From Sphingobacteriales bacterium (GTDB lineage Bacteria; Bacteroidota; Bacteroidia; Chitinophagales; Chitinophagaceae): a stretch of 64,000 nt of DNA. Location: contig JACRJO010000016.1 in assembly GCA_016219985.1 (NCBI GenBank), forward strand, positions 124,001 through 188,000. Reading direction: 5' to 3'. Positions within the stretch are counted from its first letter, which is position 1, and every line of letters begins with the position of its first letter. The notes below the pieces were generated by a model. The model made no database searches and was not told where the DNA came from. It saw only the letters and a program-made list of their open reading frames with translations. Positions 25,625-35,214 of this stretch are shown piece by piece. Position numbers and translations under genes: made by a program.

Positions 25625-26623
25625 TCAGGCGGTCATTTTCACCACCATTTCCTTCAACAGGGAGGCATCCTCAGCCGAACCGCTGCCCACCCCGATGCTT
25701 TTGAGGTTATACTGGTGCAGGAGCAATAATACTTTTTCGATCCCGGGATAGGAATACAGGCGGGCCGCCTGTAAATAGTCTTTTACAAAATAGGGATTCA
25801 CCCCGATATGGGAGGCAATGGTTCTTTCATCCTGGGTGCCGGCGCCAAAAACCATGAATACTTTACTGAAAAAACTATAAAGGGAGGGCAGGATCAGCTG
25901 CACCGGTCCGGCCTTGGGGTTAGATTCAAAATACTGGATGATGCGGATGGCCCGGGACAGGTCTTTGGCAGCCAGGGCCGTTTGCAGTTCAAACACATTA
26001 TAATCCTTGCTCACCCCGATATACAACTCGATATCGTCTTCTGTAATCGCCGTTCTTTTTCCCAGGTTTACGGAAAGTTTGCTGATCTCATTTTCGATCC
26101 GGGTCAGGTCGTTGCCAATATGATCGTTGATCAGGGCCAGTCCCCTCGGCGTAATGGTCAGCCCTTTTGACTGGAGCAGTTCCTGGGTCCAGCCGGGTAC
26201 ATCCCGGTCATACATTTTTTTGGTGCTGAGCAGCACCCCGTTTTCTTTTACATACTTGGTGAATTTCTTCCGGGCATCCAGTTTTTTATCTTTATAGGAA
26301 ACCACCAGCACCGTGGAGGAAAGGGGGTTTTCCATATAAGGTTCCAGTTTTTCCACGTCTTTCATCTGCTGGGCCTCTTTCAGCAGGACCACCTGTCTTT
26401 CTGCAAACATGGGATACCGGCGGCAGGCATTCAGCACATCGGCCCAGTTAGCGTCCCTTCCATAAAAAATGGTTAAATTGAAAGCGGCATCTGCCTCAGA
26501 AAGTATATGGTGTTCGGCATAATCGACGGCTTTGTCGATAAAATACTCCTCCTCCCCCTCTAACCAATACAAGGGCCGGAACTGTTTTTTTTTCCATTCG
26601 GAGATGATCTTTTCCACACTCAT
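25625..26623 (-). CDS. holA: DNA polymerase III delta subunit (clamp loader)
   Basis: A 332-aa HolA: the opening EWKKKQFRPLYWLEGEEEYF, YGRDANWADVLNACRRYPMF, QVVLLKEAQQMKDVEKLEPY and the collar region AARLYSYPGIEKVLLLLHQY all fit the delta subunit, which opens the beta clamp for loading on DNA. Length is normal. A TATCTTAG box at 26630-26637 lies only 6 nt before the ATG, suggesting an extremely short or absent leader. Confidence 0.92.
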   Translation of the reverse strand: MSVEKIISEWKKKQFRPLYWLEGEEEYFIDKAVDYAEHHILSEADAAFNLTIFYGRDANWADVLNACRRYPMFAERQVVLLKEAQQMKDVEKLEPYMENPLSSTVLVVSYKDKKLDARKKFTKYVKENGVLLSTKKMYDRDVPGWTQELLQSKGLTITPRGLALINDHIGNDLTRIENEISKLSVNLGKRTAITEDDIELYIGVSKDYNVFELQTALAAKDLSRAIRIIQYFESNPKAGPVQLILPSLYSFFSKVFMVFGAGTQDERTIASHIGVNPYFVKDYLQAARLYSYPGIEKVLLLLHQYNLKSIGVGSGSAEDASLLKEMVVKMTA

Positions 26624-26629
26624 AAGCTG

Positions 26630-26637
26630 CTAAGATA
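26630..26637 (-). promoter_or_regulatory. Probable -7 box TATCTTAG for holA
   Basis: CTAAGATA on the plus strand; TAnnTTAG variant ending 6 nt before the ATG. Confidence 0.45.
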
Positions 26638-26769
26638 CAGGCTTTCAGGAAGCCAATTTTCAAAATTATTATCCAAAAACCAGGTGGTTTTTTAATCTGG
26701 CACGGTTTTCGGAAATTAGTGTCTCGAACGATTTTAACAAGAATTCATTAAACCTGGTGCAACGAAAGG

Positions 26770-26777
26770 TACATTTG
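26770..26777 (+). promoter_or_regulatory. -7 promoter box TACATTTG
   Basis: Exact TAnnTTTG 61 nt before the ATG at 26839. Confidence 0.6.
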
Positions 26778-26838
26778 TAACCAGTTTATGTAAAAAAGTC
26801 AAAAACCCATCCATAAACAGTTAAAAATTCCATTTTAT

Positions 26839-27807
26839 ATGACAAACACGAATTATCCTTCGGCCACCACACAGAGTCAGCCGAACAAAAACAAAAATAG
26901 CAAGAACATCGTAATCGGGTTACTTGCTGCCGGCCTGCTGGGTACCTGGGGTTATTTGCTCTGGGATAAAAACAAATCCGGAGAAAAGATCTTACAACAA
27001 CAAACCCAGATAGCCACCCTCGACTCTGCCAAGGCAGATATCCAACTGGAGTTTGACAATGCCCTGGCAAGACTTGACTCCGTAACCGGGGCCAATAACA
27101 ACCTCCAGGGACAGTTGTCCGACCGGCAAAAAGAGATTGAAGCCAAAAAGTCTGAGATCCGCAAAATCCTGAATGACAAGAACGCCACCAAGGCTGAACT
27201 GGCCAAGGCCAAGGGCATGATCAATGAACTGAATGATAAGATCACCAGCCTGGAAGCAGAGGTAACAAGGCTGACGGGTGAGAACCAGGAACTGACAGCG
27301 GCTAATACCACCCTGAAGGATGAAAAAGCCACGCTGGAGACCAACCTGACCACCACCAAGACCGAAAAGGAAAGCCTGGAAAAAACGGTGGATGTGGGTT
27401 CTACTTTCAGCGCTTCCAATATACAGGTAACACCGGTGGATGAAAGGAAGAGCGGCAAGGAGAAAGTATCCTCTACCGCCAAACGCGTGGACAAACTGGT
27501 GGTTTCCTTCGATGTGGAAAACCGCATTGCCAAATCAGGCCCCGCCGATATGTACCTGATCGTTACAGCCCCTGATGGCAAAGTGATCTCTGAAGCCGGC
27601 AACGTATTAAATACCCGGGAAGACGGCGATAAGACCTTTACCGCCCGTATCCCCGTCAATTACGAACAGGGCACCCGCAAACCGGTATCATTCCCCATCA
27701 AACAAAATGATTTCAAAACCGGGAATTACAAAGTGGAGATCTATCACAACGGATTCAAAATAGGCGAAGGCGTCAGAAGCCTTAAAAAAGGTGGTATATT
27801 CGGTTAA
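26839..27807 (+). CDS. Membrane-anchored coiled-coil protein, 322 aa, paralogue A
   Basis: Unknown family. Short N-terminal tail with basic residues, one transmembrane segment at about 28-44 (IVIGLLAAGLLGTWGYLL), a long coiled coil at about 50-190 with regular heptads (LNDKITSLEAEVTRLTGENQ), then a C-terminal beta domain (about 195-320) with VSFDVENRIA, YLIVTAPDGKVI and YKVEIYHNGFKIGEGVRS. The gene at 29409 has the same layout and matching C-terminal motifs. Orientation would put the coiled coil and beta domain outside the cytoplasmic membrane. A terminator follows. Confidence 0.8.
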   Translation: MTNTNYPSATTQSQPNKNKNSKNIVIGLLAAGLLGTWGYLLWDKNKSGEKILQQQTQIATLDSAKADIQLEFDNALARLDSVTGANNNLQGQLSDRQKEIEAKKSEIRKILNDKNATKAELAKAKGMINELNDKITSLEAEVTRLTGENQELTAANTTLKDEKATLETNLTTTKTEKESLEKTVDVGSTFSASNIQVTPVDERKSGKEKVSSTAKRVDKLVVSFDVENRIAKSGPADMYLIVTAPDGKVISEAGNVLNTREDGDKTFTARIPVNYEQGTRKPVSFPIKQNDFKTGNYKVEIYHNGFKIGEGVRSLKKGGIFG

Positions 27808-27830
27808 TAGCAGCTAACTCCTGCAAAAAG

Positions 27831-27862
27831 AACCGTCCTGTATTCCAGGGCGGTTTTTTTTT
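27831..27862 (+). terminator. Rho-independent terminator after paralogue A
   Basis: AACCGTCCTG (27831-27840) pairs with CAGGGCGGTT (27846-27855) apart from one internal mismatch, then a long T run. Confidence 0.85.
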
Positions 27863-27976
27863 GTCCTTTCTCTTTTACTTAACCACATTTTTTACACATT
27901 AATCCGCCAGGTAAAATGAACAAAGTAAAACCGCGTGGTATTTTAGTATTTTTATCACCTAAGTAAAAAAAGAACT

Positions 27977-29125
27977 ATGCTGTACACCCCTTGCCGGCAG
28001 TTTTCCTTTACCGCCAGCCTTGTATTATTCACTTTAGTAACTGTTGCTCAAAATGCTGTACAGACTAAATACAATAATTCTTCCGTTTACACCGGGATTG
28101 AAGTGGGCTCCAAGGGTGTAAAAATGAGTATCATTGAAATTGGCAAAAACGCCCAAAGCACCGGCGCATTTAATATCCTGAAGGATACCTCCGTCAATAC
28201 CGATTTTATCAGCTTCTCCCGCCCAACTTTTACCGCCACCCTCGAGGGATTTTGCGGCCTTTATTTTAAAGCCACCCGTGAGCTGAAAATACCCGGAAAA
28301 AAAGTATTCACCGTTATCAGCAGCGGGGTAAAAATGCAGGCGGAAAAAGAAAACAAATCCGCCATGGTGCAGGAACTGATTGATTCCTTCCGGGTCCGGA
28401 TCGGCGAACCGGCAAAAGAAGTGGAAGTAGTGGACGTGCTGCAGGAAGCCCGTCTCTCCCATCTCGGCATCGTTCCGGATAAAAGACGTTTCACCACTTT
28501 CCTGATTGATATCGGCAGCGGGAATACCAAGGGTGGTTATTTTCCCGATGGTACCAGTACAACCAATTTCAGGCTGTTCCAGCTGAACTGGGGCACCAAA
28601 AGCACATTCAACGACGCAGAGAAACGCTGTGACGGGGATATGAGCCTCCCGAATTTCACAAAGAACCTGGGACGAACCCTGTTAAGTGCGGAAAATGCGG
28701 ATATCATTTACGCGGTGAATGCCAGCGGCGCCTATCCCCTGAGCGATAATATCGCGGTGAGCGGGGGGATTGCCTGGGCTACCGCCACCCTGCTCCATCC
28801 CGAACTGATCGATAACCCGGTTATTTCGATCACGTTTGATGAGCTGGTCAAATTCAATGAAAAACTGGTTAAGAACTTTCCTGCACTGAGCCCGGATTTC
28901 CTGGTTACCAATATTAATAACAAGGAGGATAAAGAAAGGATCCGCAAGGAAATCAGCCGGGTGCATAAAGTATTTGATCAGAAATCCCTGATGTCGGGGG
29001 CCGGGCTATTGTGGAAGATCATGCGGCAGTTTGAATCCGCATTTGAGACAAAGCATTTTTACCTGGTCAAGAACGGGCAGGTAGGCTGGGTCTCTGCTTA
29101 TGTGGATCAAACCATCTCCAACTGA
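27977..29125 (+). CDS. Exported actin-fold (Ppx/GppA-like) protein, 382 aa
   Basis: The N-terminus has a signal-peptide profile (residues about 9-25, FSFTASLVLFTLVTVAQ). The mature part looks like an ASKHA phosphatase of the exopolyphosphatase/pppGpp phosphatase type: first phosphate loop GIEVGSKGVKMSIIEIG, second loop FLIDIGSGNTKGGYF, and GGIAWATATLL later. Such enzymes normally work in the cytosol, so export is odd. It may act on polyphosphate or be a non-catalytic relative. It lies between the two coiled-coil paralogues in the same direction. Confidence 0.7.
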   Translation: MLYTPCRQFSFTASLVLFTLVTVAQNAVQTKYNNSSVYTGIEVGSKGVKMSIIEIGKNAQSTGAFNILKDTSVNTDFISFSRPTFTATLEGFCGLYFKATRELKIPGKKVFTVISSGVKMQAEKENKSAMVQELIDSFRVRIGEPAKEVEVVDVLQEARLSHLGIVPDKRRFTTFLIDIGSGNTKGGYFPDGTSTTNFRLFQLNWGTKSTFNDAEKRCDGDMSLPNFTKNLGRTLLSAENADIIYAVNASGAYPLSDNIAVSGGIAWATATLLHPELIDNPVISITFDELVKFNEKLVKNFPALSPDFLVTNINNKEDKERIRKEISRVHKVFDQKSLMSGAGLLWKIMRQFESAFETKHFYLVKNGQVGWVSAYVDQTISN

Positions 29126-29194
29126 TCTGCGAGAGCAGGCAGGGGGAAAGCCTCTCTGATTCAAAAATAACAGGTATGCCGGGCAGGTATGGAA

Positions 29195-29296
29195 TAATAC
29201 CTTTTAGACATTAGTTTTGCAGTGATTATTCCCGGTATTATACCGACAGACATTAGCACCGGCCGATCCATGTAATTTTAATGTCTCGTCGGTATA
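29195..29296 (+). repeat. 102-bp dispersed element, copy 1
   Basis: Matches 55678-55779 at 100 of 102 positions by eye (differences at 29205 and near 29233). It contains the motif ATACC....AGACATTA at its left end (29196), again internally (29239-29255) and inverted at its right end (29279-29296). The internal and right copies can form a stem of about 17 bp. Ends in TA on both sides. Confidence 0.88.
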
Positions 29297-29408
29297 CTAT
29301 CAGCAATCTGTCAGGACCGGTTTACATTTTTACAAACAGGTATGACCACGGGGTCCTGAAAATTCCCGGAGGTTTTACTTTAAAAAAGGGCGGCAAATTA
29401 ATGTGCCT

Positions 29409-30335
29409 ATGAAGGATACTAAGACCCTCTTATTAGCGATGCTCTCCGTGGGACTGGTAGGCACCTGGGGCTATCACTTATACGATAAAACGCAATACAG
29501 CAACCAGCGAAAGGAAGTATATATTAAGGACTCTACGGCTGTAGCTGAAGCGGTACAGGATTCCCTGCAAAAATTATATAGCCGGTCGCTCCGGACGCTC
29601 GACCAGGAACTGGATTCCACCCGGAGCGGGGCGGATTCCCTGAAGTCTGCCTTACAGCTCAAATTGGGGGAAATCAACCGGCTCCGGAATGAGATCAATA
29701 CGATCCTGAAAAACAGGGGCGCCAGCCAGCCGGATCTCCTGCTGGCCCGGAAAAAAATAAACGAGCTGCAGGAACTGGTGGAAGAAATGAAAGGGGAAAA
29801 ACTGAGTATGGAGGAAGAAAAGCAAAAGCTGGCGGACAGGATGACCCAGTTGAACGGGGAGATCAGCGGTTTGCAGGAGAATATGAAAAAGCTGGGGGAT
29901 GAAAACAAAGTCCTTTCTGAAAAAATGAACCTGGCCTCCCTCTTTGTGGCTTCGGGGATCCGGCTTTCCCCGGTAACCCTGAAAAATGATAAAGAGACCG
30001 AGACCAGCCAGGTAAAGAAAACCAGCAAACTGGTGATCTCATTTACCGTACAGAATAATGTGTACGACTATGACGGGGCGGAGGTTTATATCATCATCAC
30101 CCAACCCGACGGTAAAGTGCTGACCCCCGATGTTTGGGAATCCGCCACCCCCATGACCACCCATAGCGGCGACCGGAGAAACTATACCCGGAAAATCCGT
30201 TTTGAATATGCAAAGGGTGAAGCCAAACAGCTGTCCTTCTCCATCAACGCAGATGCCTACCAGGCCGGTAATTATGTCCTGCAATTATACCACAAAGGGT
30301 ATATGATCGGGCAAACCGGTAAGGTCCTCTATTAA
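29409..30335 (+). CDS. Membrane-anchored coiled-coil protein, 308 aa, paralogue B
   Basis: Same layout as the gene at 26839: transmembrane segment 7-23 containing AMLSVGLVGTWGY, coiled coil about 30-185 (INELQELVEEMKGEKLSMEE), and C-terminal beta domain with VISFTVQNNV, VYIIITQPDGKVLTP and YVLQLYHKGYMIGQTGKV. The shared GTWGY and YHxGxxIG motifs show common ancestry. ATG 29409 is used; an in-frame GTG at 29403 is possible. Function unknown; its upstream region holds the 102-bp repeat. Confidence 0.78.
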   Translation: MKDTKTLLLAMLSVGLVGTWGYHLYDKTQYSNQRKEVYIKDSTAVAEAVQDSLQKLYSRSLRTLDQELDSTRSGADSLKSALQLKLGEINRLRNEINTILKNRGASQPDLLLARKKINELQELVEEMKGEKLSMEEEKQKLADRMTQLNGEISGLQENMKKLGDENKVLSEKMNLASLFVASGIRLSPVTLKNDKETETSQVKKTSKLVISFTVQNNVYDYDGAEVYIIITQPDGKVLTPDVWESATPMTTHSGDRRNYTRKIRFEYAKGEAKQLSFSINADAYQAGNYVLQLYHKGYMIGQTGKVLY

Positions 30336-30476
30336 ATTACCAGGCTTAAAGAAGGTTCACCCTACCAGCCCTTTTTACAGCGCCGCTTGCCGTCAAAACC
30401 AGCGGCCGGAGCCTGGGTACCCCCCTGCCACTGATACCTATTTTAACCCCCACCTCCTGCGGCCCGGGACCGGTAT

Positions 30477-30501
30477 AAAAAAAGTCCCGCCGTAGCGGGA
30501 C
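30477..30501 (-). terminator. Rho-independent terminator of the TonB receptor gene
   Basis: On the minus strand GTCCCGC-TACG-GCGGGAC followed by T7 (plus-strand A7 at 30477-30483). Confidence 0.9.
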
Positions 30502-30533
30502 CTGTATACTTAAAACCCAATTTTGTCAGACAG

Positions 30534-33491
30534 TTAAAACAGGTTGTAGCCGTAGCTGATGTAGTAAAGACCTCCAACAGAGGGGCTGCCAAAACCGGTT
30601 CTCGCATAGTGATTCCCGATATTCGTACCACCTGCCCGGAAGATACTCTTGGTACCGGCGGGGCGGTAAGAAACCTGCGCATCCAGCCAGCCAAAATGAG
30701 GCAGGGTGCCGCTCACGAAAGTTCCTTCATAGTAGTTATCATCCTGCCATTTGTAGATCACATTGAACCCGATATTATGGCAAACATTTTCGTTGCGGAG
30801 GCCAATATTAAAGCGGTATTTCGGCGCATTGAAGAAGGTCACCACGCTGGGATCCACATCTTTCAGCTGGTCAGAGAATACGTTACCATATACCACGTAT
30901 TTCTTCACCAGCTGGTATTCCAGCCCGATACCCCAGCCAATTGATTTTACTTTATCAGAGGAGTTCTGTACATAAGAAACGTTGGTGCTGCTGAACGGGG
31001 AATACAATTCGTACTTATTCCCGGCCCTTGACTGGGCAACCGCTGTACTTACCAGGAAATCCTGGTACTGGCTGTAATAAACATAGCCATCGATCATCAG
31101 TTTTTTACCAAGGATCCCTTTATAACCGACTTCATAGGATTTTACGGTCTCGGGTTTCACATTTTTGTACTCCGCCCTTACCAGCCTGGAGGAGTCAGCA
31201 AGCGTACCTGAACGGTAAGCCAGCACACTCGCTGCTGTAAAACCAGGCAGTGTGGAATTCAGTTTATAATAGGTCTGGAATTCCGGCAGGCAGCCCATCA
31301 GGACACCGGAACCGGTTACGAGACTGATATACTGATTCTGGTTGGTCGGGAAGCGGTAAGCCGTCTGGTATGACAGGCGCAGGAAGTTTTCCCGGGCCAC
31401 TTTGATCACGGCAGAAACACGGGGTGTGAATTTGCCGTCAAAATTGGTTTGTTTATCATAACGGCCGGAAGCAGTCAGGGTCAACGCATCCCCGATGAGT
31501 TTTTTCTTCAGCTGAAGATAACCGCCATATTCATTTACCCGGATCGTCTGAAGAGTATCGGCAAAGATGGTGCCCTGGGAGTTCATCGCCCATTGCTTCC
31601 AGCCGGTACCCAGCATAATTTCCAGCTTGTCAGAAAAACCGATCATATCAGAAAGGTTGAACTGGCCTTCTGCGGCATACAGATCGGATTTATCCAGGAA
31701 TAAGGCGCCGCCCCTGCGGATCGGGGTGCTTTTGATTTTGCGCACCGCAGAATCATAGGCAGCCGTACCAGGAACCAAACGCCCGGCATCTGCAGCGGCC
31801 CTGGCAGCTGAATGCAGGGTAAAATCACTGGCAGCCGGTCCGTTCAATCTCCTTCCTTCAGAGAAGGTACCGATATACAGGGGGAACCAGGAAGAACTGG
31901 GCCTGTAGGTCTCATTCAGGAAAGCACCGAGTGCAGATGAATTATAGGAGTCCCCGGCATTTTCCTGCGTAGTATACCCGCGGACAAACCAGTTCTTATG
32001 CTTCAGTTCAAATTTATGCTGCGCCATTTTAAGGTTGCGCAGGGAATAACGGTCAGCACCGGTATAAACGGTGGTTCCGGTACCAAAATAGGTATTGAAA
32101 GACGCTTCCAGTTTCTCGGAAAGTTTATAATGAATACCGGCAGTGAATTTCACATTGATGGTATTATAATCCACCAGGTCCTGTTCGGCATAACCGGTCC
32201 TGGAGACACTGGCTTTATTAAAATAACCACGGTTCATCCCGATATAAAAAGGCATCATATTCTGAACAGCTGTCTGGCCGTTCGGTCCCAGGAATGCAAG
32301 CCCGCCGATGAAGGCGCCGATCTGTGCATTGGTCGGATAGGGATTCATCCCGATTGCACCGGGGAATAAGGGATTACCCGGCACGCCAAAGTAAGCATTG
32401 GCCGCATTGACCACATCAAAAGCCCCGCCGGTAGCCGTCAGGATGCTTCTCCGGGTCTGGTCCTGTACGAAATAAGAGAAACCCGCCATATCCGCACTGG
32501 TTTCATCGCCATACATGTTAATACCATTGTAATTGGGATCATTCAGGCGGTTACCTCCCACTACTTTACTGAGGATACCGATTTGTTGCTTGTTACGGTA
32601 GTCTTCTGCTTCCCAGTCTGCGCCTTTCACTAACTGTGCAGCGAGTTTGATACCCAGTTTGTTTTTGTAGGCTTTTGCCCAACGGAAAGACCAGTCATAA
32701 AACGGGGCTGTGCCACGTTGCTTGCTGTCAACATGCATCATACCCTGTTTGATATTATAACTGAGACCCTGGTATTTGAACGGGTTCTTGGTGGTGATCA
32801 GCACCGTACCGTTCATACCACCGGAACCATATAAAGCCGAAGAAGCGCCCGAAAGTACTTCCACATTATCCACGTCGAGATCAGAGGGCCCGATCACGCT
32901 GCCCACCGCGAAGTTCAGACCGGGGGCCTGGTTATCCATTCCGTCGATCAGCTGGTTTACCCGGGTATTTCCACTGCTCACAAAACCACGGGTGGTGATG
33001 GTGCGGAAGGTAAGACTGGCCGTGTGAACATCCACCCCTTTCAGGTTACCGATCGCTTCATAATAGTTGGGAGCCGCTGTATTACGTAATACAGCGCTGC
33101 TCATTCTCTCCACGGTAACAGGGGATTCCAGCAACCGGGTCGGGGTACGGGTGGCAGATACCACTACTTCCTGACCTAAAGCCGTACTAACTTTAAATTC
33201 AATGCTGATTGGTTTGGAAGCATCTGAAACAGTCAGTTCCTGGTCTTCGTAACCAATTGAGCTAAAAACGAGTACAACAGGTAATTTGGGAACATTGAGA
33301 CTGAACTCACCTTCTGAATTAGTATAAGTACCTCTTGTGGTTCCTTTTACTGAAACAGAAACAGCCGGCACAGTTTCTTTTGATGAGCTGTTGCGGACAG
33401 TACCAGAAATAGTAACAGTCTGAGCATAAGCGGCAATCGAAAACAAAACAGCCATCAGCGAGGAAGCTAAATAGCGGTAGCTTTTTCTCAT
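30534..33491 (-). CDS. TonB-dependent outer-membrane receptor, 985 aa
   Basis: Signal peptide MRKSYRYLASSLMAVLFSIA with cleavage after AYAQ, CarboxypepD_reg domain about 25-105 (ISGTVRNSSSKETVPAVSVS), plug about 110-240 (EVVVSATRTPTRLLESPVTV, IDGMDNQAPGLNFAVGSVIG, VEVLSGASSALYGSGGMNGT), and a large barrel ending with a terminal aromatic residue (GYNLF). It imports a ligand using TonB/ExbBD energy; the substrate is unknown because no SusD partner is adjacent. The longer frame to 33647 has no supporting features and overlaps the purC promoter; the 33491 start gives the signal peptide. Confidence 0.92.
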   Translation of the reverse strand: MRKSYRYLASSLMAVLFSIAAYAQTVTISGTVRNSSSKETVPAVSVSVKGTTRGTYTNSEGEFSLNVPKLPVVLVFSSIGYEDQELTVSDASKPISIEFKVSTALGQEVVVSATRTPTRLLESPVTVERMSSAVLRNTAAPNYYEAIGNLKGVDVHTASLTFRTITTRGFVSSGNTRVNQLIDGMDNQAPGLNFAVGSVIGPSDLDVDNVEVLSGASSALYGSGGMNGTVLITTKNPFKYQGLSYNIKQGMMHVDSKQRGTAPFYDWSFRWAKAYKNKLGIKLAAQLVKGADWEAEDYRNKQQIGILSKVVGGNRLNDPNYNGINMYGDETSADMAGFSYFVQDQTRRSILTATGGAFDVVNAANAYFGVPGNPLFPGAIGMNPYPTNAQIGAFIGGLAFLGPNGQTAVQNMMPFYIGMNRGYFNKASVSRTGYAEQDLVDYNTINVKFTAGIHYKLSEKLEASFNTYFGTGTTVYTGADRYSLRNLKMAQHKFELKHKNWFVRGYTTQENAGDSYNSSALGAFLNETYRPSSSWFPLYIGTFSEGRRLNGPAASDFTLHSAARAAADAGRLVPGTAAYDSAVRKIKSTPIRRGGALFLDKSDLYAAEGQFNLSDMIGFSDKLEIMLGTGWKQWAMNSQGTIFADTLQTIRVNEYGGYLQLKKKLIGDALTLTASGRYDKQTNFDGKFTPRVSAVIKVARENFLRLSYQTAYRFPTNQNQYISLVTGSGVLMGCLPEFQTYYKLNSTLPGFTAASVLAYRSGTLADSSRLVRAEYKNVKPETVKSYEVGYKGILGKKLMIDGYVYYSQYQDFLVSTAVAQSRAGNKYELYSPFSSTNVSYVQNSSDKVKSIGWGIGLEYQLVKKYVVYGNVFSDQLKDVDPSVVTFFNAPKYRFNIGLRNENVCHNIGFNVIYKWQDDNYYEGTFVSGTLPHFGWLDAQVSYRPAGTKSIFRAGGTNIGNHYARTGFGSPSVGGLYYISYGYNLF

Positions 33492-33676
33492 AATAGGGAA
33501 ATTTTGGTTTTGGAATTTGGCGGAAAAATAAGCATTGTAATGTTTATCTAAAAATTTAATTTTTAAGGGGAAAGCCCGCCTGCCCCCTGAAAAACCATTC
33601 TCAAAAATAGCCCCCTTCAGGGATAAATTGTTAAAATCTTCGGACAACCCTCATTGGTGGGTTTTGCCGGGCTTCT

Positions 33677-33684
33677 TACTTTCG
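33677..33684 (+). promoter_or_regulatory. -7 box variant TACTTTCG immediately before purC
   Basis: Ends 3 nt before the ATG at 33688, so predicted transcription starts at or next to the A of the start codon. Confidence 0.5.
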
Positions 33685-33687
33685 AAT

Positions 33688-34617
33688 ATGGCAGTTTTTT
33701 CGTTCCCGGAACAGACCGGTTTCTACAAAGGCAAAGTAAGGGATGTATACAGTATTTCCGGTGACTGGCTCGTAATGGTAGCCTCCGACCGTATCTCCGC
33801 TTTTGATGTGGTACTGCCCCGTCCCATCCCCTATAAAGGACAGGTGCTGAACCAGATAGCCGCCTATATGCTGGATGCTACCCGGGATATCTGCCCCAAC
33901 TGGCTGCGATCCGTTCCGGCCCCCCATGTTTCTATCGGAAAAAAATGTAATCCCTTCCGGATTGAAATGGTGGTAAGGGGTAATCTTACCGGTCATGCCT
34001 GGCGCACTTATGCCTCCGGTAAACGGGAACTTTGCGGGGTGCCCTTACCGGAAGGAATGAAAGAAAATGATTATTTCCCCCAACCCATCATAACTCCCAG
34101 CACCAAGGCAGCCGAAGGTCATGATGAGGACATCAGCAAAGAAGAGATCATCGCGCAGGGGCTTGCCACTGCAGAGGAATGGAAAGTACTTGAAAGTTAC
34201 ACGCTCCGGCTTTTTGTCCGCGGCCGTGAACTGGCCGCCAAAAGAGGCCTGATCCTGGTGGACACCAAGTATGAATTCGGTAAGGACGGGGATACGATCT
34301 GCCTGATGGATGAAATCCATACACCCGACAGTTCCCGGTATTTTTATGCGGAGGGGTTTGAAGAAAGACAGGCCAAAGGGGAACGGCAGAAACAACTGAG
34401 CAAGGAATTTGTCAGGGAATGGCTGATCGCCCATGATTTTATGGGCAAGGAAGGCCAAACCGTACCGGTGATGGACGATGAATGGGTGGATACTATTTCC
34501 AAACGATACATTGAACTCTACGAAAAAGTGACCGGCTCCGCTTTTCACCCGGAAGAACTGCCGGAGGAAGAAGTGTATGCCCGGGTGGTGAAAGCCCTGG
34601 AGGGCCTGAAAAAATAA
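33688..34617 (+). CDS. purC: SAICAR synthetase
   Basis: A 309-aa phosphoribosylaminoimidazole-succinocarboxamide synthase, which joins aspartate to CAIR in purine synthesis. Recognisable are [68 protein letters not shown] and [12 protein letters not shown]. Length is that of the long (yeast-like) PurC type. The start at 33688 was chosen for the PurC opening; the longer frame from 33628 crosses the -7 box. Probably leaderless. Confidence 0.95.
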   Translation: MAVFSFPEQTGFYKGKVRDVYSISGDWLVMVASDRISAFDVVLPRPIPYKGQVLNQIAAYMLDATRDICPNWLRSVPAPHVSIGKKCNPFRIEMVVRGNLTGHAWRTYASGKRELCGVPLPEGMKENDYFPQPIITPSTKAAEGHDEDISKEEIIAQGLATAEEWKVLESYTLRLFVRGRELAAKRGLILVDTKYEFGKDGDTICLMDEIHTPDSSRYFYAEGFEERQAKGERQKQLSKEFVREWLIAHDFMGKEGQTVPVMDDEWVDTISKRYIELYEKVTGSAFHPEELPEEEVYARVVKALEGLKK

Positions 34618-34643
34618 AGGGGCAGGAGATGCTCCCGCCCCTT
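34617..34643. terminator. Hairpin between convergent purC and a lipoprotein gene
   Basis: AAGGGGC (34617-34623) and GCCCCTT (34637-34643) with inner GGAG/CTCC. The T run is weak, so termination is less certain. Confidence 0.5.
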
Positions 34644-34660
34644 GTACGATCACTATTCCC

Positions 34661-35080
34661 CTATTTTTTGATTACGGTTGACTTTTTAAATTCCCGTACG
34701 GTTCCCTTGCCGTAGGCAGGACAATAATAATCCAGGGCATACTGCGCATCGGTATAACTCATCCAGTAATCGGTTACGGTGCCGGTAAAGATGATACCGG
34801 AGGAACGGTTATACATATCCCGGGTGCCGGTGCTGCTGAAGTTGCCGTACACGATGCTGCCCTCATAGGGTTTGTAACTGCCATAAGCCCGTACAATGGT
34901 GTACCCGTTATAGGTTTCCACCACATAGTAATTACAATAAGCGTCACTGTACACCACTTCCCCCATTTCCTTGGACAACCAGTAATCTTCATTGTTATTG
35001 GGAAGGGATTCCCGTATACACCCGGTGAATAATACGGCGGTGAGTAAAACCGAAACGGACAGTGTAAAAATTCTTTTCAT
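34661..35080 (-). CDS. Small putative lipoprotein, 139 aa
   Basis: Signal peptide MKRIFTLSVSVLLTAVLFTG with lipobox FTGC. The mature part is tyrosine-rich (about 18 Tyr) with motifs NYYVVETYNGYTIVRAYGSY and YNRSSGIIFTGTVTDYWMSY; it is probably an all-beta periplasmic or surface lipoprotein. Family not recognised. The longer frame to 35116 adds no plausible sequence. Confidence 0.72.
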   Translation of the reverse strand: MKRIFTLSVSVLLTAVLFTGCIRESLPNNNEDYWLSKEMGEVVYSDAYCNYYVVETYNGYTIVRAYGSYKPYEGSIVYGNFSSTGTRDMYNRSSGIIFTGTVTDYWMSYTDAQYALDYYCPAYGKGTVREFKKSTVIKK

Positions 35081-35214
35081 GGTTGTTGATTTTAAGGATG
35101 AATAATTTGCGTTCAACCGTTGTAATGATAAGACTGTGCCAGACTAAAAGAAGATTGATAACCGTTTGTTAAAATGAAAAGATTGGCTGAAATTCACCGG
35201 CAAATGACAAGGAT

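Noticed and set aside
33492..33647. N-terminal extension of the TonB receptor gene
   Set aside because: The signal peptide begins at 33491; the extension only spans the divergent promoter region with purC.
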